NCBI GenBank assembly: GCA_046539045.1
Contig: JBKHHU010000160.1
Coordinates: 1 to 7,960, forward strand
Direction: 5' to 3'
Source: JBKHHU01 sp046539045
GTDB lineage: Bacteria; Planctomycetota; Phycisphaerae; SM23-33
DNA: 7,960 nucleotides
Shown here piece after piece: positions 1-6,215 of this stretch. The translations under genes and the position numbers were made by a program. The notes beneath the pieces are model-generated. The model had not been told where the DNA came from. It ran no database searches and saw only the letters and a list, made by a program, of their open reading frames with translations. Every line of letters begins with the position of its first letter. Positions within the stretch are counted from its first letter, which is position 1.

Positions 1-632
1 TAGAACGGGTTCAGGAAGTTCAGCACCCGCGCCAGCCAGCCCGGGTTCGTGAATGTTCCGCCCTGGCCGCTGTTGCGGTAGACCAGGTGAAACTCCGCCA
101 CGCGGTCGGACCGGACGGTGTTGTCGAAGTTCACGTCGCTCGGCCGGACGATTCCCGAGACGGTGATGGTCTGCTTCTCGCCGTCGACTTCACGGATCCG
201 CTTGCCGAGCACGACCATGTTGCCGTTGGGCAGCACGTCCTCGACGGTGACGGTGATCTGGTCGATCATGCTGCGGTCGTTGTCGAACCCGCTGGAGCCG
301 TCGAAGTTGTTGCCGTTGTCGCTGCTGAAGTCCATCTTCGGGAAGTTGAAGACCTTCTTGCCCACGCCGCCGACCAGGTCGGCCATGTCCAGCGTGCCGG
401 ACATCTTGTTCGAGCGGGAGGAGGTCTTCTCCATCTCGCGAGTGCTCTCGCCTCCGACACGCGACTGCTCGTCGATGCTGATGGTCAGGTTGTCGCCGAT
501 GTTCCGTGCGGTGTCGTCGGTGGTGATGGCGCGCGTCCGGGCGGTTCCGCGGGCCCAGATGCTGCCCGCCGGCGCCTGCGATGCCGCTGCCAGCACCAAC
601 GCGATCGCGATGGTCCTGCCGATGTTCTTCAT
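1..632 (-). CDS. flgH: Flagellar L-ring protein FlgH (last codon cut by window edge)
   Basis: FlgH forms the L-ring in the outer membrane, the outer part of the bushing through which the rod passes. 210 residues are visible. Family hallmarks include the GDNLTISIDE block (about 47-56), DQITVTVEDVLPNGNMVVLGK (in part, 124-144), VSGIVRPSDVNFDNTV (158-173) and a C-terminal stretch reaching VLNFLNPF. The next codon reads TA-, so it is a stop (TAA/TAG) or Tyr; the length and the Pro-Phe ending favour a stop. The ATG at 632 overlaps the flgA stop as ATGA, and AAGGTGA lies just upstream, suggesting translational coupling. An N-terminal export signal is present (basic start, hydrophobic residues about 8-17, then SQAPAG), but there is no cysteine and so no lipobox, which is unusual because FlgH is classically a lipoprotein. 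Signal peptidase I cleavage near residue 20-22 is inferred. Confidence 0.93.
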   Translation of the reverse strand, partial: MKNIGRTIAIALVLAAASQAPAGSIWARGTARTRAITTDDTARNIGDNLTISIDEQSRVGGESTREMEKTSSRSNKMSGTLDMADLVGGVGKKVFNFPKMDFSSDNGNNFDGSSGFDNDRSMIDQITVTVEDVLPNGNMVVLGKRIREVDGEKQTITVSGIVRPSDVNFDNTVRSDRVAEFHLVYRNSGQGGTFTNPGWLARVLNFLNPF

Positions 633-1609
633 TGCTTCACCTTGTAAATCGGGCGGACCGACCCGTCTTCCATCACCTTGACGGTCACGATCCGCGTGCT
701 GTCGACGTTCCGCACCTTGATGTATTGGCCGGGCTTGCCGGGCTCCATCGCCAGGCCCACTGCCGTGATCGTGAACAGATCGGCGCTGACCTCCATGATC
801 ACCTTCTGGTTCCGCTCGATGACAACCTTCGCCTCGGGCTTGACCAGGATGCCCGGGCCGATCTTCGCGCTCGCCTTGACCGGCTGACGCACCTTCTTGC
901 CGAACGGCGAAACGAACCGGCCTTCGGGGTTCGGACTGTCGACGGTTACGACCTTGCAGTTGTCCGGCGTCAGCTCGGCGTTGCGCGGGATGTCCTGCCT
1001 GGCGACGATCTGCCGCACCTTGTACGTCACGCGGAACAGCACGCTGGTTTCCCCGGCCACCTTCTTGCCGACCATCGCCCGGACCGTCACCCGGACAAAC
1101 CCCGCCGGGGCACCCTTGGCGACGGCCGCCTTCAGCGTGGCCTTCTGCCCGCGGGAAAGTACGATGTCCTCACCCTCGCGGGCGACGGTGACCGACGTAT
1201 TGGCCGGGAGGCGATTCGAGCCGGTCAGGTACTCCTCGGCGAACGTGCCGATCTGCCCGGCGGTGATCGTCTGGTTGTTCCTGCTGACCGTCACCGACTG
1301 AGCACCGCTTACCGTGACCCGCTTGAGATCCAGACCCGCCGTGGCCATCCGGGCGACGATGGTCGCCTTCCGGATCGCCAGGTTCTCTCCGGGGAAGGGG
1401 CCCCGGCCGAGTTCGATCTTCGAGACCGTTTCCTTCAGCGTCTGGTCCTCGCCATGGATCAGCGAGATCTGCCCGAGCGTGAGGTTCTCGGAGTCGACCT
1501 GGATGATCCGCGGCAGGTAAACGCGGACCGTACCGGTCTCGGAGGACTGCTCTGCCAAGACCGGCCCGGCCGCGAGAACCACCATCACTGCTATCAGCAT
1601 GTGCTTCAA
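629..1609 (-). CDS. flgA: Flagella basal body P-ring formation protein FlgA (TTG start)
   Basis: FlgA is the periplasmic chaperone needed to assemble the FlgI P-ring around the rod. The protein has 326 residues with a signal peptide at about 1-19 (hydrophobic core, likely cut after VLA). A beta-rich N-terminal half (about 28-195) is followed by a SAF-type domain (about 198-260, containing RQIVARQDIPRNAELTPDN) and a C-terminal beta domain (about 261-322) with the typical chaperone ending, YIKVRNVDSTRIVTVKV at 296-312. It is much longer than the enteric protein (about 219 residues); the extra length lies in the N-terminal half. The start is a TTG: GGAGG sits 6 nt before it but 15 nt before the next in-frame ATG at 1600, so TTG is preferred. 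It begins 13 bp after flgG and overlaps flgH by 4 bp. Confidence 0.92.
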   Translation of the reverse strand: MKHMLIAVMVVLAAGPVLAEQSSETGTVRVYLPRIIQVDSENLTLGQISLIHGEDQTLKETVSKIELGRGPFPGENLAIRKATIVARMATAGLDLKRVTVSGAQSVTVSRNNQTITAGQIGTFAEEYLTGSNRLPANTSVTVAREGEDIVLSRGQKATLKAAVAKGAPAGFVRVTVRAMVGKKVAGETSVLFRVTYKVRQIVARQDIPRNAELTPDNCKVVTVDSPNPEGRFVSPFGKKVRQPVKASAKIGPGILVKPEAKVVIERNQKVIMEVSADLFTITAVGLAMEPGKPGQYIKVRNVDSTRIVTVKVMEDGSVRPIYKVKQ

Positions 1610-1615
1610 CGGTAC

Positions 1616-1620
1616 CCTCC
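1616..1620 (-). promoter_or_regulatory. Ribosome binding site deciding the flgA TTG start
   Basis: GGAGG lies in the 13-bp gap directly after the flgG TAA. Spacing is 6 nt to TTG (1609-1607) and 15 nt to the alternative ATG (1600-1598), so it supports the TTG start. Confidence 0.75.
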
Positions 1621-1622
1621 CG

Positions 1623-2411
1623 TTATCCCAGCAGTCGGTTGGTGGTGGTCAGCATCTCGTCCCCGGCCTTGATGGACCGGGAATTGGTTTCGTAGGCGCG
1701 TTGTGCGGTAATCAGGTTCACCAGTTCGGTAACCATTTGCACGTTGGACTTTTCCAGGAAGCCCTGCTGGAGGGTTCCAAGCCCCTCGGTGCCCGGGGTG
1801 CCCGTGGTGGGCGTTCCGGAGGCATCGGTCTCAGCCAGGATGTTGCGACCCTCTGCCGTCAGTCCGGACGGGTTGGCGAAGCGGGCCAGGGTGATCTGCC
1901 CGACCGCCTGCGGAGCGGCCTGACCGGGCACGAACGCCACGACCGTGCCGTCCTGCCCGATGCCGACCTCGCTGGCCTCGGCGGGGATCTGGATGGCCGG
2001 GTCCAGCAGGAATCCGTCGGCGTTGCAGACGCTGCCTTCGGAATTCACGCGGAACGATCCGTCGCGGGTGTAGCGGACCTCACCGGCAGCGTTGACCACC
2101 TGGAAGAACCCGTCGCCCTCAATGGCCAGGTCCAGCGTTCTGCCGGTGTTCTGCATCTCGCCCTGGCTGAAAACCTTCAATGTCGATGCCGGCCTCACGC
2201 CGCTTCCGATCTCCGTCCCGCTGGGGGCGACGATCCCGCTGGCGGACTGGTTGCCCGCCTGCTCGCTCTTGACGTAGATGAGGTCCTGGAAGTCGACCTG
2301 CGACTTTTTGAACCCGGTGGTGTTGATGTTCGCCAGGTTGTTGGCGATCACGTCCACGATCATCTGCTGGGCCTGCATGCCGGTTGCCGACGTTGAAAAT
2401 GCGCGTAGCAT
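1623..2411 (-). CDS. flgG: Flagellar distal rod protein FlgG
   Basis: FlgG builds the distal rod, the straight drive shaft crossing the periplasm, and is exported through the flagellar type III apparatus without a cleaved signal. The 262 residues match the usual length. The N-terminal rod motif is clear (MLRAFSTSATGMQAQQ at 1-16, then ANNLANINTTGFKKS at 23-37). The central block RTLDLAIEGDGFFQV (91-105) and the C-terminal helix QGFLEKSNVQMVTELVNLI (216-234) with QRAYETNSRSI (237-247) are typical. The start is taken at 2411: AGGAG sits 7 nt upstream and the family begins exactly here. An in-frame codon at 2450 would add 13 residues with no rod homology and falls in a hairpin. The stop is 13 bp before flgA. 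FlgG and FlgF are paralogues; the length and MLRAF start favour FlgG. Confidence 0.96.
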   Translation of the reverse strand: MLRAFSTSATGMQAQQMIVDVIANNLANINTTGFKKSQVDFQDLIYVKSEQAGNQSASGIVAPSGTEIGSGVRPASTLKVFSQGEMQNTGRTLDLAIEGDGFFQVVNAAGEVRYTRDGSFRVNSEGSVCNADGFLLDPAIQIPAEASEVGIGQDGTVVAFVPGQAAPQAVGQITLARFANPSGLTAEGRNILAETDASGTPTTGTPGTEGLGTLQQGFLEKSNVQMVTELVNLITAQRAYETNSRSIKAGDEMLTTTNRLLG

Positions 2412-2418
2412 TCTGCGT

Positions 2419-2423
2419 CTCCT
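2419..2423 (-). promoter_or_regulatory. Ribosome binding site deciding the flgG start
   Basis: AGGAG is placed 7 nt before the ATG at 2411. It rules out the longer in-frame start at 2450, which has no comparable site. Confidence 0.75.
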
Positions 2424-2443
2424 GTTGGTAGCGTCTTTTCCGC

Positions 2444-2457
2444 GGGGCATTCGCCCC
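2444..2457. other. Short GC hairpin in the flgF-flgG spacer
   Basis: GGGGC and GCCCC form a perfect 5-bp stem around a 4-nt loop, about 20 nt upstream of the flgG ribosome binding site in the 95-bp flgF-flgG gap. No T-run follows on the minus strand, so it is not a terminator. It could affect mRNA processing or flgG translation, or mean nothing. Confidence 0.35.
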
Positions 2458-2506
2458 TGTTGCGGTCAACTGTTCTTGGTATTCGGTGTGCCCGAAAAAA
2501 TCCCGC

Positions 2507-3235
2507 TTACGACATTGCGATCTGGAGGATATTCTTCAGGCGTTCGTCCTGCGTCTGGATCGTCTTGATGTTTGCTTCATACAGCCGCGTCACGCTGATC
2601 AGGGCTGTCAGCTCCTGCACGGTGCTGACGTTGGACATTTCACGGTAGCCCTGCATGACCGTCGTCGCTTCGGCAGCGACTTCGCTGTCCGGCGGGGCCT
2701 TGTAGCAGGAGCCTCCGCAGGCGGTCAGCATGTTCACGTCGTCGAATTCTACAACTCTCAGTTTGCCCACCGCGGTTCCGTCGGCCAGCACGCTGCCGTC
2801 CTGGGCGACCTGGATCTGGTCCAGCCCGACGTTCGGTGGGATCGTGATCGGTCCGCCGTCCCCGGCGACCGTCCTGCCACGGGAATCCACCAGTTGCCGT
2901 TCGGGGCTGAGGCGGAACGTCCCGGCCCGCGTAAACTCCGGGCCGTCCTGCGTCTCAATGACGAAGAAGCCCTTGCCGTGCAACGCCATGTCCAGCGGCT
3001 GACCGGTTCTGTTGACAACGCCCGGTCGCCAGTCGGTATGACCGGCTGTCTGAATCTCGCTTTCGGGCAGCTGGGCCGGGTCGCCTTCCAGTCGGCTCTG
3101 CAGGACCTCGGTAAAGCTGGTCATCCCGCGCTTGAACCCGGCGGAACTGGCGTTGGCCAGGTTGTGTGCGATGGTCTCGTACTGCTGGTTCAGCGCCCGG
3201 ATGTTGCTGGAATTGATTGTCAGTGGATCTGCCAT
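2507..3235 (-). CDS. flgF: Flagellar proximal rod protein FlgF (FlgF/FlgG family)
   Basis: This is a rod protein of the FlgF/FlgG family, probably the proximal rod subunit FlgF because a canonical FlgG follows it. It has 242 residues. The N-terminal motif is YETIAHNLANASSAGFKRG (19-37), the central block is GQPLDMALHGKGFFVIE (78-94), and the C-terminal motif is MQGYREMSNVSTVQELTALI (194-213) with RLYEANIKTIQTQDERLK (217-234). The N-terminus is unusual for the family (MADPLTINSSNIRALNQQ). The loop before the C-terminal helix, normally Gly/Asn-rich, is LTACGGSCYKAP (170-181) with cysteines at 173 and 177. The ATG at 3235 has only a weak, closely spaced AGGA upstream, 22 bp after the PilZ gene stop, so coupling to the upstream gene is possible. 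It could be annotated generically as a hook-basal body protein. Confidence 0.9.
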   Translation of the reverse strand: MADPLTINSSNIRALNQQYETIAHNLANASSAGFKRGMTSFTEVLQSRLEGDPAQLPESEIQTAGHTDWRPGVVNRTGQPLDMALHGKGFFVIETQDGPEFTRAGTFRLSPERQLVDSRGRTVAGDGGPITIPPNVGLDQIQVAQDGSVLADGTAVGKLRVVEFDDVNMLTACGGSCYKAPPDSEVAAEATTVMQGYREMSNVSTVQELTALISVTRLYEANIKTIQTQDERLKNILQIAMS

Positions 3236-3257
3236 GGTCCTGTCGTCTCGTGCGGCG

Positions 3258-4412
3258 TTATTTGACGGCCTGCTTCTTTAGGGCCTTGTTCTTCTTCTGG
3301 TGCGCCGGTCCGCCGGTGACCTTGTTTTCCTTGGCTGCGTGGTTGGTCACCTTGGCCAGCTCGGCCACTTCATCGGTACTGAGCCCGATCATTTCGACGG
3401 CCAGCGTGGTCAGCTGGTCGGCTTCGGTCTGGACGCGGCGGACGATGCCCATGCCCTCGATCAATTCGTCTCCGACATCGATGACCACAAGCATCTTCGC
3501 GCCGATGTCCGCTTCCAGCGGGCTGCGAATCTGGATTCCCGGTCCGGCGATCTCGACAAGCACACCGGAATGGAATTCGGGCGGCTGGCGGTTCGCCTCG
3601 TCGCGGCTGAACGGGAAATGGGCGATGAACGCCGACTTCCTGGTCGGGACGCGGATGAATCGGCGGCGGTTGATCAGGCGCACCTCTCCGACGGGGCGGA
3701 GGTGAATCTGGTCGCTCTCGTCCTTGCGGAGGACCCAGGTGCTGAATTCCCACAGCACGCCGCCCTGGGGGTATCTGACCACCCAGTTCTCGCCCATTTT
3801 CGCTTTCTCGATCGGACGCTGCAGCTTCACGGCGAACTCGTTGTTCTCGTCGCCGATTGCCGTAATCATCGCCTCGGTTCCGTCCGGGGCTTCCGGATGG
3901 ATGATGCGTATGGTTTTGCCCAGTCGAACGCGGCTGAGGTTGACGTTGCTGGTCTTGGCTTCCGGTGTGGGGATCTGGAAGCCCAGCTTCTCCCGCAGGC
4001 TGCTGAGGAACACGCAACTGGAACAGGTGCCATTGATGTTTTTGCCCGCTTCAGAGCTGTTTCCGTATCGCTGGAGGCTTGCCACACCGTTGTAGAAGGA
4101 GGAATCGCTGGTGAAGACCAGTTCCGGCCGCTTTAGGCCTGAGACGGTGGCAACGCGTGCCAGCAGGACGCGCTCTTCGTCGCTCAGGCCCAGGTTATCG
4201 GCAAGGTTGCGGAAGGTCTGCCAGCTTCTGGCCTGCCGTTCCTTCCTGTGCCGGTGCCAGACGGTGAAGGCGTAGACAGACACCAGCGCCAGAACCACCG
4301 CAATTCCCAGCCAGACCCACCACTCTGCCAGGGGGGTGCGGCTGGTCTTTGTCAGCTCCATCAGGCGTTCTCGCGCCTGTGCGAGCAGGAATTGTGCCGG
4401 CGTTTCAGGCAT
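3258..4412 (-). CDS. Membrane-anchored PilZ/YcgR-like protein in the flagellar operon
   Basis: A 384-residue protein of unassigned function. A short N-terminal segment is followed by one strong transmembrane helix (about 31-52) and a basic HRHRKERQ stop-transfer (53-60), which predicts a cytoplasmic bulk. Residues about 66-145 look helical (LSDEERVLLARVATVSG at 76-92) and contain a CSSC pair (130-133). Residues about 158-245 resemble the YcgR-type N-terminal barrel, and 247-345 a PilZ domain. The PilZ arginine motif is intact (RRRFIRV, 249-255), but the expected D/N-x-S-x-x-G appears as EIAGPG (287-292), so c-di-GMP binding is uncertain. The tail (354-384) is lysine-rich. YcgR proteins act as c-di-GMP-dependent motor brakes; the position between flgE and flgF suggests a motor or assembly role, which is inferred. 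The start codon abuts an octamer repeat array and has only a weak Shine-Dalgarno (AGAGAAG); an in-frame stop at 4434 bounds it. Confidence 0.82.
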   Translation of the reverse strand: MPETPAQFLLAQARERLMELTKTSRTPLAEWWVWLGIAVVLALVSVYAFTVWHRHRKERQARSWQTFRNLADNLGLSDEERVLLARVATVSGLKRPELVFTSDSSFYNGVASLQRYGNSSEAGKNINGTCSSCVFLSSLREKLGFQIPTPEAKTSNVNLSRVRLGKTIRIIHPEAPDGTEAMITAIGDENNEFAVKLQRPIEKAKMGENWVVRYPQGGVLWEFSTWVLRKDESDQIHLRPVGEVRLINRRRFIRVPTRKSAFIAHFPFSRDEANRQPPEFHSGVLVEIAGPGIQIRSPLEADIGAKMLVVIDVGDELIEGMGIVRRVQTEADQLTTLAVEMIGLSTDEVAELAKVTNHAAKENKVTGGPAHQKKNKALKKQAVK

Positions 4413-4518
4413 TCGTCTTCTCTCGTGAAGTCGTTAGTTCGTTACTTCGTGAATTCGTCAGTTCGTGAATTCGTCAGTTCGCGGATTCGTTACTTCGTGA
4501 ATTCGTCAGTGCGTTAAT
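4413..4518. repeat. Octameric tandem repeat array between flgE and the PilZ gene
   Basis: Twelve consecutive 8-bp units run in perfect phase from 4423 to 4518, with plus-strand consensus tcgt(g/t/c)a(a/g/c)t. The commonest are tcgtgaat and tcgtcagt, often alternating. Only unit 8 (tcgcggat) and the last (gcgttaat) deviate clearly. After a 2-bp phase slip, one further related unit (tcgtcttc, 4413-4420) touches the PilZ start codon. A 25-bp stretch at 4438-4462 recurs exactly at 4486-4510. The 8-bp period is not a codon multiple and no plausible gene spans it, so it is non-coding. On the coding strand the units read as A-N-T-N-ACGA. Confidence 0.9.
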
Positions 4519-4542
4519 TCCACCTCGCCCGCGGCGCCTATT

Positions 4543-4570
4543 GCCGAAGCACTACTGCCCAAGCACTACC
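4543..4570. repeat. 14-bp tandem duplication after the flgE stop
   Basis: Two adjacent 14-bp copies, gccgaagcactact (4543-4556) and gcccaagcactacc (4557-4570), differ at two positions and sit directly after the flgE TGA. They share the exact 9-mer aagcactac. With the octamer array they fill most of the 159-bp flgE-PilZ spacer. The remaining stretch, 4519-4542, is GC-rich with a short palindrome (ggcgcc) but no terminator. Confidence 0.75.
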
Positions 4571-4571
4571 G

Positions 4572-6209
4572 TCATCGGATCAGATTCGTCAATTCTCTCA
4601 GCATCTCGTTGGAAATGGTGATCGTCCGGGCGTTGGCCTGGAAACCGTTCTGGCCTTCGATCAGGTGGACGAACTCTCCGGCAGTGTCGACGTTGGAGCC
4701 TTCCAGCGACTCGCCGCGGACGGCACCGGCACCACCGGTCAGACCGCGGGTTGCCACCGGGTCACCGGAGTTGGCCGTGGGCAGGTAGTAGTTCTTGCCG
4801 ATGGACTCCAGCCCGCCGGGGTTCTGGAACGTCGCCAGGCGAAGGGCGGCGATATCGCGACGCACGCCGTTGGTAAACGTGCCCACCAGCACACCCTCGG
4901 GGCTCACCGACAGACTGGAGAGCCAACCCGGGGCGTACCCGTCCTGCCCGGAGGGGGCCACCGTCGACCCGCCGCCGAACTGGCTGAGCCCGTTGAAATC
5001 GCCCTCGGAACCCAGGTCCAGGTAGAGCGTACGCGTGTTGGCCGGGTCGTGTCCGAAGCGGACCTGGAAACTGGTCGGATCGCTTCCATCGATCCCGCCG
5101 TAGCTGCCGTCAGCCAGGAAGGTCACGCCTTCGACACGCCGGTCGACCAGTTCCACGTCGCCGGTGATGTTGGTCATCACGATGTCCCACTGGTTCGGCG
5201 TGTCGGTCTTTACGAACGACGCACTGAGCACGTGGCTGATGCCTTGGGAGTCGAAGATCTCGATGTTCGTGTTCTTCACCGCTTCGCCACCGGCAGCGAG
5301 GATCGTGAAGTATTTCGGCAGCTCGATGGCGTCTGCATTGGAGCTGGTGATCTGCAGGTCGGTCCGGCTGTAACCTTCCTTGGCGTCTTCCAGCCGGATC
5401 TCGCCGTTGATCAGCGAGGCCTTGGCGTCGCTGCCGTACAGGCCGTTGATGGAATCCAGCAGATCCTGGACGGTGGTCGTTCCGTCCACCGCCAGCGTGG
5501 TGTTGACCGCCGTACCGTCCGGCACGGCACCGGAGATAGTCAGCGTCTCACCGTTCAGGGCGGCGCTTGCCTGGTCCAGATCGACCAGAAGGGTGTTGAC
5601 GCCCGCCACGGTCCCGCCCTTGGTATATTGCGTGCCGCTGGTCATCAGGTTCTTTGTCGGGGAATACTCATCGGAGGAAAGGTTTCCGGCGAACGTGATC
5701 TGCTCGGTCGAGCGAGCAGGCAGCGCGGTGTTGTACGGCACCTTGATGTCGGTGCTGGTGCTCGACTGGAACCCGTCGGCTTCGCCTTCGGAACCGATGC
5801 GCTGCAGCTTGTAACCGGTGTTGGGATCGACGAGGTTGAAGTTCTCATCCACACCGAAGGCACCGACGCGGGTGTAGACGTCACGCGTGCCGTTGTTCAG
5901 CGCGAAATAACCGTCGCCCTCAATGGCCATGTCCAGCGCCTGTCCGGTGGACATGATGCTTCCGGCTGACATGTCGCGCTGGACCATGCCGACCTGCACG
6001 CCCGTACCGACCTGCATGGGGTTGGTACCGCCGGTGGACTCGTTGGCCTGGGTGGCTTGGCGGATGGTCTGCCCGAGCATGTCGCCGAAAGTAATGCGGC
6101 TGGACTTGAAGCCCTGCGTGTTGACGTTGGCTAGGTTGTTACCGGCTACATCGATCATCTTCTGGTGGGCCTTGAGCCCGCTGACGCCTGAAAGCAATGC
6201 ACTATTCAT
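4572..6209 (-). CDS. flgE: Flagellar hook protein FlgE with flagellin-IN-like insertion
   Basis: FlgE polymerises into the hook, the flexible joint between rod and filament, and is exported by the flagellar type III system. Its 545 residues exceed the enteric protein (about 402). N-terminal D0 motif: MNSALLSGVSGLKAHQ (1-16) and NNLANVNTQGFKSSRITF (24-41). Central motif: GQALDMAIEGDGYFAL (89-104). C-terminal D0: GSNVDTAGEFVHLIEGQNGF (504-523) and NEMLRELTNLI (534-544). The additional length is mainly a segment at about 205-290, where LNGETLTISG, TTTVQDLLDSINGLYG (244-259) and INGEIRLED (267-275) resemble the flagellin hook IN motif found in flagellins and FliD. No cysteine is present, so spirochaete-type lysinoalanine cross-linking is not expected. 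GAGGA lies 6 nt before the ATG. The gene is followed by the 159-bp repeat spacer, the largest gap in the cluster. Confidence 0.96.
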   Translation of the reverse strand: MNSALLSGVSGLKAHQKMIDVAGNNLANVNTQGFKSSRITFGDMLGQTIRQATQANESTGGTNPMQVGTGVQVGMVQRDMSAGSIMSTGQALDMAIEGDGYFALNNGTRDVYTRVGAFGVDENFNLVDPNTGYKLQRIGSEGEADGFQSSTSTDIKVPYNTALPARSTEQITFAGNLSSDEYSPTKNLMTSGTQYTKGGTVAGVNTLLVDLDQASAALNGETLTISGAVPDGTAVNTTLAVDGTTTVQDLLDSINGLYGSDAKASLINGEIRLEDAKEGYSRTDLQITSSNADAIELPKYFTILAAGGEAVKNTNIEIFDSQGISHVLSASFVKTDTPNQWDIVMTNITGDVELVDRRVEGVTFLADGSYGGIDGSDPTSFQVRFGHDPANTRTLYLDLGSEGDFNGLSQFGGGSTVAPSGQDGYAPGWLSSLSVSPEGVLVGTFTNGVRRDIAALRLATFQNPGGLESIGKNYYLPTANSGDPVATRGLTGGAGAVRGESLEGSNVDTAGEFVHLIEGQNGFQANARTITISNEMLRELTNLIR

Positions 6210-6215
6210 TAGAGT

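Noticed and set aside
581..1672. Long plus-strand open frames opposite flgA, flgG, flgF and flgE
   Set aside because: They mirror high-GC codons of well-supported minus-strand genes, have His/Arg/Asp-rich composition and match no family I know.
2110..2128. 19-bp sequence identical in flgG (2110-2128) and flgE (5911-5929)
   Set aside because: It encodes the shared LDxAIEGDGxF motif of paralogous axial proteins; common ancestry and similar codon use explain it without recent conversion.
2435..2469. Possible sigma-70 promoter upstream of flgG (TTGACC on the minus strand at 2469-2464)
   Set aside because: A 17-bp spacing leads to CCCGCG, which is not a -10 element; the chance match lies in a GC-rich spacer.
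2492..2506. T-run on the minus strand just after the flgF stop as a terminator
   Set aside because: Six T's are present, but the flanking GGG and CGGG cannot pair as a stem, so there is no intrinsic terminator.
4248..4517. Plus-strand reading frame through the octamer array giving a repetitive peptide
   Set aside because: It is antisense to the PilZ gene over half its length and its repeats come only from the 24-bp periodicity of non-coding octamers.
4413..4518. CRISPR array
   Set aside because: The units are 8 bp in direct tandem with no unique spacers and no cas genes nearby.
4519..4542. GC-rich palindromic stretch (ggcgcc, ccgcgg) after flgE as a terminator
   Set aside because: The stems are at most 3 bp around a loop and no T-tract follows on the minus strand.
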